Shown: one piece after another, positions 17,869-26,177 of the stretch
How positions within the stretch are numbered: the first letter of the stretch is position 1
Layout of the letters: every line of letters begins with the position of its first letter
Assembly: GCA_949289345.1 (NCBI GenBank)
Contig: CASENS010000116.1
Location: 1 to 38,541 of the forward strand
DNA: 38,541 nucleotides
Direction of reading: 5' to 3'
Source: an uncultured Bacteroides sp.
Lineage (GTDB): Bacteria > Bacteroidota > Bacteroidia > Bacteroidales > Bacteroidaceae
Position numbers and translations under genes: made by a program
The notes under the pieces: model-generated
Database searches by the model: none
Told to the model about the DNA's origin: nothing
What the model saw: only the letters and a program-made list of their open reading frames with translations

Positions 17869-19041
17869 ATGCTGTACAACGTCTACATAGGAACCAATGA
17901 AAAAACTATTGACCACATTCGCAGTGTGGTGAATGGCATGTTCATCCAGACACCGGCCTTTGCGGACGCTGTACACACCATCGACCACATCCGCGAACGC
18001 TATAATACCTCTGTCCTTTACGAACTCACGCAGCAGACGGAAGAAGATTGCAAACGGATAGCGGCTTTGCACGAACGTTTTCCACGCGTCTATCTCATAT
18101 TAGTGACTCCTGTTATTCAAGACGAACGCCTTGCCCTCTATCGGCAGGCAGGCATACACAATGTATTCTCTCCCAATGTCACAGCCCAGACAATCAAAAT
18201 GGTGGAAGATTACCTCAACCTCCGGCATCAGCAGAAATTTGAAGAGTTCAGCCAACGCCATCGTGACATGTTACACACATTTCACCTTCCCGTATGGAAG
18301 CGAGCTTTCGATATCCTTTGCGCCGGCATGGCCATTCTTCTGCTTTCCCCTTTGCTTGTAGGCACCGCCCTTGCCATCCGCATGGAAAGCAAAGGACAAG
18401 TCATTTACAAAGCCAAGCGCGCCGGAAGCAATTACCGCATCTTCGATTTCTACAAATTCCGTTCCATGTACACCGATGCGGACAAACACCTGAAGGAATA
18501 CAGCAGACTCAACCAATATCGGACAGAGGACACAGACGCCCTCCAGCCCTCCCGGGGCATCCCCTTGGACAAGATGGAGCAAGTGGCCGACACCGAAACT
18601 TCTGTTCTGGTATCTGATGAGTACATCATCCCCGAAAAAGAATACCTCCAACAACAGAAAGAAAAGCGAACCCATGCGTTTGTCAAAATCGAGAACGACC
18701 CGCGCGTCACACGTGTAGGACGCTTCATCCGCAAATACAGCATCGACGAACTTCCCCAGCTTTTCAACATCCTGCGAGGCGATATGAGTGTAGTGGGAAA
18801 CCGTCCCTTACCCTTGTACGAGGCCGAGTTGCTCACCAACGACAACTATGCTGAGCGCTTCATGGCTCCCGCCGGACTCACGGGCCTGTGGCAAGTTGAG
18901 AAACGGGGAGACTCCGGACGCATGTCAGCCGAAGAGCGCAACCAATTGGACATACGATACGCCCGCCAATTCTCTTTAAGCATGGACTTGAAGATACTCT
19001 TCAAGACGTTCACCGCCTTTATACAAAAAGAAAATGTTTAA
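17869..19041 (+). CDS. Sugar-phosphate transferase (initiating, WbaP/PglC type) with pseudo-receiver N-terminus
   Basis: A polyprenyl-phosphate sugar-1-phosphate transferase starts glycan assembly on the lipid carrier at the inner membrane. Residues 1-120 look like a degenerate receiver: alternating strands [21 protein letters not shown] and a final VFSPN. Glu or Leu replaces the acceptor Asp, and Ser replaces the Lys of the KP motif. The catalytic part has one membrane segment (about 146-170, after VWKRAFDI), [23 protein letters not shown] (about 277) and [20 protein letters not shown]. Between KFRSM and DPRVT are about 75 residues, clearly more than the roughly 20-25 I expect. The four-helix N-terminus of WbaP is absent. 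The start lies 21 bp after the receiver gene. Confidence 0.88.
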   Translation: MLYNVYIGTNEKTIDHIRSVVNGMFIQTPAFADAVHTIDHIRERYNTSVLYELTQQTEEDCKRIAALHERFPRVYLILVTPVIQDERLALYRQAGIHNVFSPNVTAQTIKMVEDYLNLRHQQKFEEFSQRHRDMLHTFHLPVWKRAFDILCAGMAILLLSPLLVGTALAIRMESKGQVIYKAKRAGSNYRIFDFYKFRSMYTDADKHLKEYSRLNQYRTEDTDALQPSRGIPLDKMEQVADTETSVLVSDEYIIPEKEYLQQQKEKRTHAFVKIENDPRVTRVGRFIRKYSIDELPQLFNILRGDMSVVGNRPLPLYEAELLTNDNYAERFMAPAGLTGLWQVEKRGDSGRMSAEERNQLDIRYARQFSLSMDLKILFKTFTAFIQKENV

Positions 19042-19068
19042 TCAAATAGATAAAAAAACAGACCGATT

Positions 19069-19899
19069 ATGAACATCCGTTTTTCAAACATATTAAGCAT
19101 CCTTATCCTTTGGGCCGCCTTACCTTGTGCCGCACAAGTATTCGAGTCCGACACCGTTTCCATCTACAAGCAGCGCCTCCAACTTCTGGAAGAGTTTGCC
19201 CAGGAGGACAGCGTGATGGTACGCAACCAAGTAGGTGTAGCGGCCAAATTAGTTCCTCAGCACATCGAGCAATTGGAACTTCCTCCCCTCTCGGTATTCC
19301 TTGCCGCCGTGACGGAGAACGCCACCGTGAAGCGTGCCCAATCGCAAGTGGAACAAATCAAAAACGAATACAGGTTGCAGAAACGGGACTGGTGGAACTT
19401 CTTCCGGGTTTTTGCCAACTACCAGTATGGACGTTATAACATCGTAGGCAATGCCAGTGACGAATACACCCCCGTCTATCAGACAGCCATGACCAACTAC
19501 CAACACAACTTTTATGTAGGAGCCGGTGTTGGCTTCAGCTTAGGCGATTTAATCAACCGCCCGTTGAAACTCAAGAACTACCGCTACCAAGTCGAACAGG
19601 TTGAACAGACCAAGGAAGAAGTGATGGAAGAACGCAAACTCATGGTGCTGGATGCGTACAACGCTGTTACCGAACAGCTTGCCACCATTAATGCCAAGGC
19701 GGAAACGGCTGCTCTTTACAATGCCCAAATGAAAATATCCGAGAATGACTTTATCCAAGGAAAAATCGACATCACGACACTGTCTTTGGAAAGAGCCAGA
19801 CGTTCCGGAGCGGTCGTAAGTTATGAACAGTCTCGCGTACAACTCCACAACGCCATTATTCTGCTGGAAATGCTGACAAACGTCAAAATTATACAATAA
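19069..19899 (+). CDS. Half-length TolC-family protein of the polysaccharide operon
   Basis: A 276-residue exported protein with a signal peptide ending PCAAQ (about residue 23). A helical segment with EQIKNEYRLQKRDWWNFF (about 103-120) is followed by two short beta strands and then long helices with AYNAVTEQLATINAK and IDITTLSLERARRS. This is one TolC repeat; normal outer-membrane efflux proteins of about 420-480 residues have two. It sits before the Wzc-like gene, where other systems have the Wza export lipoprotein, so it may form or gate the outer-membrane exit (inference). No frameshift or early stop is evident, so the short length looks native. Confidence 0.78.
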   Translation: MNIRFSNILSILILWAALPCAAQVFESDTVSIYKQRLQLLEEFAQEDSVMVRNQVGVAAKLVPQHIEQLELPPLSVFLAAVTENATVKRAQSQVEQIKNEYRLQKRDWWNFFRVFANYQYGRYNIVGNASDEYTPVYQTAMTNYQHNFYVGAGVGFSLGDLINRPLKLKNYRYQVEQVEQTKEEVMEERKLMVLDAYNAVTEQLATINAKAETAALYNAQMKISENDFIQGKIDITTLSLERARRSGAVVSYEQSRVQLHNAIILLEMLTNVKIIQ

Positions 19900-19926
19900 C
19901 ACCTTCATTTTATAATACCCCTTGTT

Positions 19927-22095
19927 ATGGATATCGCGCAATATATTTCTCTTTTTTTCTATCGCATCCGCTACTGGCTGCTATGGGGCAGTCTGTTAGT
20001 CACCATCTTAGTCATCTACGCCACGCAGTACCTACCGTTCAGTTACACGGTGGAAAGCAGCATTTATGCCGGTGTATCCACCTCCGTATCACTAAACGGA
20101 AGCACAATGAGTGGTAGTGTGGTTGTCGGTACGTTCGAGAACCTTATCAACATAGCCAAATCGCGCGGCCTCCATAAAAAAGTATCCCTCCGCCTGCTTG
20201 CCAATGCCTATACATATGGGGAAGAGTGGCACGACAACCGCTATATCCAAGCTAAGCACTACCGTCAGTTGCTTGAGATAACTCCCAAGGAAGTGCTGAA
20301 TTTAGCTGACCGCAAAGACGTCAACAAAACGTTGGCGAACCTCACCGCTTATCAGAAAGAAGACCCCGCCAATTTCATCTATGCCATTTTCAACCGTCCC
20401 GGTCCTTTCTACAGTGCTTACGCCTTGGAAGAGATTAAAGCCGAACGGATTGGAAGCAGCGACATCCTTAACATCAGCTACACCTCCGCTGACCCTGGAA
20501 TTACCCAACAGACGGTAGAGATTGTTATTGAAGAGCTACAGGATGCCTACGAAATTCTGAGGTTCAAATCCACACGCGATGTCATCGCCTATTTTGAAGA
20601 GCAAGTACGCTTGGCTCAAATCCGATTGAACGAGGAAGAAGACAAGCTGTTGCATTACTGCATCGACCATAAAGTCATCAATTACTACGAACAAAGCGAA
20701 GCCTTAGCCGGTGTACGTTATGCCGTAGACGACCGTTACGAGGAAGCCATGCGCACCTATGCGGCAGCTGTGTCCACCCGCAAAATGTTGGATGACAAAA
20801 TGGACGTACGTGCGGAAATTATCCGTAACAACACGAACCTGTTGCGGGAACTCGACCACATCAGCCAGCTGAACCAGAAGATTACCGAAAAGGAAATCTT
20901 TGTCTCCGACTCATTGGACATCTATAGCGAACAGCTGAAGAAAGACCGTGTCGAACTAAAGAAAGCGGAAGAGAATGTCAGCAACATTGCCGATAACCTG
21001 AACGAGTTCAATTTTTCCAAAGAAGGTGTAGGTATCAACGATATGGTCATTGAATGGCTGTCGGCATTGGTTAATGAGGCTAAATCCGGTGCAGAGATGA
21101 GAGTATTAGAGGATCGCCGCCGGGATGTCTTCCGCCAGTTTGCCGACATGTCTCCGGTAGGTACGATGGTCAACCGCATGGAACGCAGCATTGGCATAGC
21201 TGAGGACAATTACCGCAACCAGATAAACGGTCTTGCGGACGCCCATCTGCAGCTGAAGAATTTAGAGATGAACACCAGCAACTTACAGATAACCAGCCCG
21301 CCCGAATATCCGTTGACCGACAACGGACGCAAGCGTCTGCTATATGTTGTGCTGGCTTTCTTTGGCAGTCTGTTCTTCATTACGTTCTACTTCCTGCTGA
21401 TAGAGTTGCTCGACCGCACCTTGCGCGATCCGTTGCGCAGCAAGCGTCTTACAGGCCTGCCTGTCATCGCCGCTTTCAATGGAGTCAGCAATTTGAAGTA
21501 CCGTGGCTTCCTAAAAGCGTGCAACCGCATGGCTGCCGCCTATTGCTGCCGACGGTTGAACCAATACATCACCCCCGGTCGACCCACCATCATCAACTTG
21601 CTCAGCATGGAACATGGTGAAGGTAAAAGTTACCTTACCCGTTATTTTACGAACCATTGGACGGAAGAAGGACTGACCGTACGTATCGTAGAGGCCGGGC
21701 TGGATTTCCTATATGAGGACAATCCTGCCTATATCAATGCCCAAAAGCTCAATGACTTCTGGCAATTAAACGAAGCGGAAACTGTGCCCAACATCATCTT
21801 GGTGGAATATCCTCCCCTGCATGATGCTACCGTTCCTCTGGCAGTTCTCAAGGAAGGTGACGTAAACCTGCTGGTTGCCAACGCTTCCCGTCTGTGGCGT
21901 ATCAACGACAGTAACACCATTCGTCCCATCAAAGAAGCCTTAGGAGACGCACCGATGTTCTTATACTTGAACAATGCCGACCGTGAAGTCGTAGAATCGT
22001 TCACCGGAGAACTTCCTCCGCATACACGTATCCACACGTTCTTCAGCCGCCTGGCGCAGTTAGGACTCACCGCTAAGAAAGCAGCAGTCCGGTAA
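19927..22095 (+). CDS. Wzc-like polysaccharide co-polymerase with degenerate kinase domain
   Basis: A 722-residue inner-membrane protein of the chain-length determinant/BY-kinase type. It has TM1 at about 16-36, a periplasmic part with long coiled coils (about 215-460) and TM2 at about 468-490. The cytoplasmic ATPase-like domain starts near 545. The nucleotide loop is MEHGEGKS (about 557-564), close to the GEGKS of BY-kinases. The following Walker A-prime segment reads EAGLDFLYED instead of a DADLRRP-like form, and the Walker B place reads ILVEYPP with Glu for Asp. The C-terminus (ending TAKKAAVR) has no tyrosine cluster. It probably controls chain length and export without the usual tyrosine phosphorylation (inference). 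Confidence 0.85.
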   Translation: MDIAQYISLFFYRIRYWLLWGSLLVTILVIYATQYLPFSYTVESSIYAGVSTSVSLNGSTMSGSVVVGTFENLINIAKSRGLHKKVSLRLLANAYTYGEEWHDNRYIQAKHYRQLLEITPKEVLNLADRKDVNKTLANLTAYQKEDPANFIYAIFNRPGPFYSAYALEEIKAERIGSSDILNISYTSADPGITQQTVEIVIEELQDAYEILRFKSTRDVIAYFEEQVRLAQIRLNEEEDKLLHYCIDHKVINYYEQSEALAGVRYAVDDRYEEAMRTYAAAVSTRKMLDDKMDVRAEIIRNNTNLLRELDHISQLNQKITEKEIFVSDSLDIYSEQLKKDRVELKKAEENVSNIADNLNEFNFSKEGVGINDMVIEWLSALVNEAKSGAEMRVLEDRRRDVFRQFADMSPVGTMVNRMERSIGIAEDNYRNQINGLADAHLQLKNLEMNTSNLQITSPPEYPLTDNGRKRLLYVVLAFFGSLFFITFYFLLIELLDRTLRDPLRSKRLTGLPVIAAFNGVSNLKYRGFLKACNRMAAAYCCRRLNQYITPGRPTIINLLSMEHGEGKSYLTRYFTNHWTEEGLTVRIVEAGLDFLYEDNPAYINAQKLNDFWQLNEAETVPNIILVEYPPLHDATVPLAVLKEGDVNLLVANASRLWRINDSNTIRPIKEALGDAPMFLYLNNADREVVESFTGELPPHTRIHTFFSRLAQLGLTAKKAAVR

Positions 22096-22108
22096 AAATC
22101 AAGAAGGC

Positions 22109-23575
22109 ATGACCGAAAAGACATTTCATAGAACGTTCTCTGACGCTTCTCCCAAGGGGCTGATTTACTTGTGCCTCGTGGGTGGATTGCTTTTGGTCGC
22201 TTACGGAGCCGCTACACAAAATTGGCAGTTCTTTGCCGGAGCCACAGTCTTACCCTTTACCATACTTATACTTATTCAAGTCTTGAAAAATCCGCTATGG
22301 AGCTTTCTGTTTGCAGGTATCATACTCTGTTACTTTTCCGCCATTTACCGATATTCCAACATTCCGGGGCTAAGTGGCATCATCGACGTGGTTTTGGGTA
22401 TATCCCTGCTTTCACTCATTGTGAACACCATCAACCGCAACCCCGATATTCATTGGAAAAATACGATAAACGCGCTGACCGTTACCCATTTTATCTGGAT
22501 GCTCTTTTGTCTGTTCAGTTTATTCAGTCCCGATACTGAAATTCACAATTTTATCCGTAACCGAGGGATTTTTGTTGGAACACCCTTACTCTATCTGCTT
22601 GCCTCCATTCTCATGGAAAAGCCCAAGTTGATAAAGTATTCTTTGTTCCTGCTTGGCATCTTTGTAGCGACCGCCGCGTTCAAAATCGTCTGGCAAAAGT
22701 ACAAAGGATTTGATGCCGCTGAAACACGCTTTCTTTTGGAAGAAGAAGCCTGGCGGACACATATCTTAACTTCGGGCAAACGTTTTTTTTCTTTCTATAC
22801 CGATGCCGGGAATATGGGTTCCAGCATGGGCATGTTCGTCATCGTATTCGGCATACTTACCCTTGTCGTGAAACAGCGCATTGCACAGCTATTTTGCCTG
22901 GCGGTTGCCTTGATGGCCCTTTATGGCATGTTCATGTCCGGTACACGCGCTGCCATTGTTGTACCCATGGGAGGCATATTGCTGTACACTTTTCTTTGCC
23001 GGAACTTCAAACTGATGCTGGCATGCGTTTTTTTAGGGACACTGACTTTCAGTTTCTTCTATTTCACGGACATCGGAGAAGGCAATCAGTACATCCGCCG
23101 CATGCGCACCGCCTTCCGTCCTACAGAAGACGCTTCGTTCAACGTAAGGCTACGAAACCAAGAGTTATTAAAATACTATCTTCAAGACAAGCCATTAGGA
23201 GTCGGTCTTGGGGGAGAAGTTTATGACACCGAACACATCATAGCCAAAAATACGGATTGGTCCATTCCTCCGGATTCTTTTTATGTAAATATTTGGATGC
23301 AGCATGGCATTGTCGGCCTTTGTCTTTACATTGGTATTTTGGCATTCATTCTGCTCCGTTGCAGCTACCTCATTATGTTCCGAATTAAGAACGACCAGCT
23401 ACGACAGATATTGGCAGCCCTACTCTGCGGTGTATTCGGGCTTTGGCTCAACGGCTATGCCGGACGAGGCATGGGAATGCAGCCAAGCAGCTTCATCATC
23501 CCGTTGTTCCTCGCCTTTGTCCTCAACGGCCCATTTATGGATAAGACACTGAAAAAAAACGAAATACTCATTTGA
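22109..23575 (+). CDS. O-antigen ligase/polymerase-family membrane protein
   Basis: A 488-residue protein with about 11-12 hydrophobic segments and the family (Wzy_C) motif MSGTRAAIVVPMGG near residue 275. A large periplasmic loop with NVRLRNQELLKYYLQDKPLGVGLG and PPDSFYVNIWMQHGIVG follows at about 345-410. Members polymerise or ligate lipid-linked repeat units at the periplasmic face. Within this operon a polymerase role (Wzy) is more likely than ligation to lipid A core, but sequence alone does not decide. It lies 13 bp after the co-polymerase gene. Confidence 0.85.
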   Translation: MTEKTFHRTFSDASPKGLIYLCLVGGLLLVAYGAATQNWQFFAGATVLPFTILILIQVLKNPLWSFLFAGIILCYFSAIYRYSNIPGLSGIIDVVLGISLLSLIVNTINRNPDIHWKNTINALTVTHFIWMLFCLFSLFSPDTEIHNFIRNRGIFVGTPLLYLLASILMEKPKLIKYSLFLLGIFVATAAFKIVWQKYKGFDAAETRFLLEEEAWRTHILTSGKRFFSFYTDAGNMGSSMGMFVIVFGILTLVVKQRIAQLFCLAVALMALYGMFMSGTRAAIVVPMGGILLYTFLCRNFKLMLACVFLGTLTFSFFYFTDIGEGNQYIRRMRTAFRPTEDASFNVRLRNQELLKYYLQDKPLGVGLGGEVYDTEHIIAKNTDWSIPPDSFYVNIWMQHGIVGLCLYIGILAFILLRCSYLIMFRIKNDQLRQILAALLCGVFGLWLNGYAGRGMGMQPSSFIIPLFLAFVLNGPFMDKTLKKNEILI

Positions 23576-23596
23576 TAACCCATTAAACGAACTGAT

Positions 23597-24775
23597 ATGG
23601 ACGAATTTTTTGCAATATTCAATCCCGACTGGTGGCTAAACGAGAACAACAGTGCATTGGAGATAGCCGATGCCACCCTTTTCCTTTTGCTGCTTATACC
23701 GGTAGCCTATATCTTAATCTACGCCATTGCTTCCCTGACCAAGTACCACAACCCCTACCCGACTGCCAAAAGGCAACATCGCTTCCTGGTGCTGTTCTCG
23801 GTGCTTCGCAACGGCAAGCAAGTCATTGAGTCCGTCAATCTTTTTTTGGACACTCAACAATATCCGCGCGACAAGTACGACATCGTTGTCGCCGCCACCC
23901 AACTCAGTGAGGAAGATTTGCAGACATTGCTGCAGATGCCTGTTACCATCGTGGTACCGGACAAGGACGACTGTACCAAGACATACGCCATCCAACAAGT
24001 CATGGAACGCTATTCACCCAAGGAGTATGACGCCATCGTGCTGTTCAATTCCGACAACCGGGTAGTGCCCAACGCTTTGGAATTGCTTAATAACGCCTAC
24101 TACAGTGGCTGCGACGCCATCCAAGCTCACCGCATGGCCGAAAACTTAGACAACCCCCTTGCCGTGCTCAGTGCCGCGACGGAAGAATTCAATAACCGAC
24201 TGTTCCGAAAAGCGCACACCAAATTAGGTTTCTCTTCCGCCTTGATAGGCTCCAGCATGATGTTCGACTTCGAAATGTTCCACCGCATCGCTCCCCGTCT
24301 GAAGGGGGATGACCTCACCACCGCCATCGAAATTGAACTGCTGCGGGAAAACACCTATACCGAGTATATGGAAGAAATCATCTGCTATTGCAAAAAGACA
24401 GAAGACCCCAGCCAGTATTCCCGCCGGCGTCAACGGTGGATTGGGATACAGATACGGAACACATGGAAAGCCTTTTGGCAATTCCCTCTGGCATTCCTGC
24501 AAGGCAAATGGGACTTGTGCGAGAAACTGTTGCAATGGCTCATGCCCTCACGCTTCATGTTAGTGATTTACATAATCGTCTGCACCATCGTTATCACCTA
24601 TCTCGACTGGACGTTGTCTCCCAAGTGGTACATGCTGGCAGCCGTATTGTTTATAGCGTTTCTCATGGCTCTGCCCGAAGGCGAAATCAACAAGCGATTG
24701 CGCAAATCGTTGTGGTCCATTCCCGGTGCCCTGCTGAAATCCTTGTTCAGCAGGGGGAAGGAGAGCAAGTCATGA
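23597..24775 (+). CDS. Family 2 glycosyltransferase, membrane-anchored
   Basis: A 392-residue inverting GT-A glycosyltransferase with an N-terminal membrane helix (about 25-47) and two C-terminal ones (about 313-335 and 343-360). The catalytic domain has the nucleotide-sugar Asp in VVPDKDDCTKTYA (about 118-130), the metal site in FNSDNRVV (about 148-155), the general-base region KGDDLTTAIEIEL (about 236-248), and RRRQRWI (about 274-280), equal to the Q/RxxRW motif of processive GT2 enzymes. It probably adds sugars at the cytoplasmic side of the inner membrane. The stop codon overlaps the start of the next gene (ATGA), indicating coupled translation. Confidence 0.88.
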   Translation: MDEFFAIFNPDWWLNENNSALEIADATLFLLLLIPVAYILIYAIASLTKYHNPYPTAKRQHRFLVLFSVLRNGKQVIESVNLFLDTQQYPRDKYDIVVAATQLSEEDLQTLLQMPVTIVVPDKDDCTKTYAIQQVMERYSPKEYDAIVLFNSDNRVVPNALELLNNAYYSGCDAIQAHRMAENLDNPLAVLSAATEEFNNRLFRKAHTKLGFSSALIGSSMMFDFEMFHRIAPRLKGDDLTTAIEIELLRENTYTEYMEEIICYCKKTEDPSQYSRRRQRWIGIQIRNTWKAFWQFPLAFLQGKWDLCEKLLQWLMPSRFMLVIYIIVCTIVITYLDWTLSPKWYMLAAVLFIAFLMALPEGEINKRLRKSLWSIPGALLKSLFSRGKESKS

Positions 24776-25923
24776 AAATAGCCATCGAAGCCCAACGGAT
24801 ATTCCGGCGTGACAAACACGGCATGGACTTTGTCATTTTAGAGGTATTACGCCAATTGCAACATTTGGACACCACAAATCAATTCTACGTATTCGTGGCT
24901 CCGGGTCCCGACCCGTGTCTTTCGTCAACTGCCAACATGCAAGTCATCGAGTTGCGTTGTCCTACCTATCCCCTATGGGAACAGGTAGCTTTGCCCCGTG
25001 CCGTGAAACGCGTCGGGGCTGACTTGCTGCACTGCACATCCAATACGGCGCCACTCCATTGCCCGGTGCCGCTCATCATCACTCTACATGACATTATATT
25101 CTTGGAGCCTCGACAACACCGCAGTCCTTCTCTCTATCAAGAAATGGGATGGCACTACCGCCGGATGGTTGTCCCCCGCATTCTGAAAAGATGTAGACGC
25201 ATCATTACCGTATCACGTTTCGAAAAGCAGCGCATCTGCCAGACCCTGCATCTGCCTTCAGCTATTGTGGAGCCTGTATATAACGGATATAGTCCCCATT
25301 TCAGACAGTTCACCACTCCGGATGTCCAAGTGCTTCATCGCCTCATGCCCTCCTGCCCACTAACCCAAGGTTTCCTTTTCTTCTTAGGAAATACAGATTC
25401 TAAGAAGAATGCAGCACGCACACTGCAAGCCTACGCACTCTATCTACGACAATCCCCCGTACGGCGACCGTTGCTAATAGCCGACTTACAGGAAGACACT
25501 ATAGATATGCTGCTACGGCAAGAGGATATAACCGACATTAAGCCCTACTTGCATTACCCCGGCTATATATCAAATTCCGAATTGCCGGCGGTATACAATG
25601 CCGCTTTTGCTTTTCTTTATCCCTCCTTGCGGGAGAGTTTCGGCATCCCCATCCTCGAAGCGATGGCATGCGGCACGCCTGTCATCACCAGCCGTACTTC
25701 CGCCATGCCCGAAGTGGCGGGCGAAGGTTGCCTCCTGGTCAATCCTTATCAGCCACAGGAGATTGCCGACACATTGCTCCGATTGGAAACGGACGAAGCA
25801 TTGCGACAACAACAAGTGGCTTACGGATTACAACGTGTCAAGCAGTTTTCCTGGGAAAAAACAGCCAAACGGTATCTACAGTTGTACGAAAGGGAAAATA
25901 AAAACGCGCAAGCGCGTTTTTAA
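24772..25923 (+). CDS. Family 4 glycosyltransferase
   Basis: A 383-residue retaining GT-B enzyme, the last gene of the operon. The C-terminal nucleotide-sugar domain has LFFLGNTDSKKN (about 202-213), YPSLRESFGIPILEAMACGTPV (about 282-303) with the conserved Glu pair, and TSRTSAMPEVAGEG. The frame is open far upstream inside the GT2 gene, but the ATG at 24772 is chosen for three reasons: it begins the usual GT4 first strand (MKIAIEAQRIF), it overlaps the GT2 stop by 4 bp, and it is preceded by GGAAGGAG. The stop codon lies within a terminator hairpin. Confidence 0.9.
   Translation: MKIAIEAQRIFRRDKHGMDFVILEVLRQLQHLDTTNQFYVFVAPGPDPCLSSTANMQVIELRCPTYPLWEQVALPRAVKRVGADLLHCTSNTAPLHCPVPLIITLHDIIFLEPRQHRSPSLYQEMGWHYRRMVVPRILKRCRRIITVSRFEKQRICQTLHLPSAIVEPVYNGYSPHFRQFTTPDVQVLHRLMPSCPLTQGFLFFLGNTDSKKNAARTLQAYALYLRQSPVRRPLLIADLQEDTIDMLLRQEDITDIKPYLHYPGYISNSELPAVYNAAFAFLYPSLRESFGIPILEAMACGTPVITSRTSAMPEVAGEGCLLVNPYQPQEIADTLLRLETDEALRQQQVAYGLQRVKQFSWEKTAKRYLQLYERENKNAQARF
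25899..25922 (+). terminator. Terminator overlapping the end of the GT4 gene
   Basis: A symmetric hairpin of AAAAACGCG (from 25899) and CGCGTTTTT with a 4-nt CAAG loop, ending in a T run. It covers the last codons and the TAA at 25921-25923 and would end the polysaccharide operon. Because it is symmetric it could also stop transcription from the minus strand. Confidence 0.85.
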
Positions 25924-25948
25924 GAAGTCAATAAGTGTCACAAGTGAC

Positions 25949-25980
25949 TAAATGAGAATTTAGAAGCCCCCTCAACTCCC
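25949..25980. repeat. Truncated copy of the C/G-rich palindromic element
   Basis: Bases 25949-25963 (TAAATGAGAATTTAG) are identical to 7611-7625. AGCCCCCTCAACTCCC (25965-25980) then equals the reverse complement of the outer right arm at 7695-7710. The match stops abruptly at 25981, so most of the element is missing. Confidence 0.75.
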
Positions 25981-26029
25981 GTTTACCGAAGCCATTTTAT
26001 TCTGAGCAAGTAACCGAAATCACCGTATG

Positions 26030-26086
26030 TTTTATGTCAAAAGATAGTTAGTTTTGCCTCAAAAGGTTGTATGATTTGAGGCAAAA
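26030..26086. repeat. Array D: three palindromic units with 22-bp period
   Basis: TTTTATGTCAAAA (centre 26036), TTTTGCCTCAAAA (26058) and TTTGAGGCAAA (26080) are exactly 22 bp apart. The second and third are strong and inverted relative to each other, so together they also form a 12-bp inverted repeat with an 11-nt loop. The first unit matches only in its outer T/A arms. A simple hairpin reading of units 2 and 3 cannot be excluded for this site alone. It lies between the convergent GT4 and outer-membrane factor genes. Confidence 0.65.
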
Positions 26087-26177
26087 GAGTGCATGCTTTT
26101 CAATTGATACATAGCCGAATACCGTGAAAGATACATCCTTTCACAGATGTTTCACGCATCCGACTTTTGTCCAACCG

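Larger units (their letters stand above)
25924..26177. other. Convergent intergenic region after the polysaccharide operon
   Basis: No gene is supported. Besides the C/G-rich remnant (25949-25980) and array D (26030-26086), it contains a 12-bp palindrome GTCACAAGTGAC (25937-25948) and a hairpin with GTGAAAG/CTTTCAC arms (26124-26144). The hairpin lies just past the end of the outer-membrane factor gene on the minus strand and lacks a T-tract. Confidence 0.6.

Noticed and set aside
19069-19899. Half-length TolC gene as a frameshift pseudogene
   Set aside because: No TolC-like continuation is seen in other frames, the next gene starts 27 bp later in normal order, and the reading frame has a complete signal peptide and a natural C-terminal end.
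24388-24771. N-terminal extension of the GT4 gene by 128 codons
   Set aside because: The extension lies fully inside the GT2 gene in another frame and has no glycosyltransferase sequence; the ATG at 24772 begins the canonical first strand.
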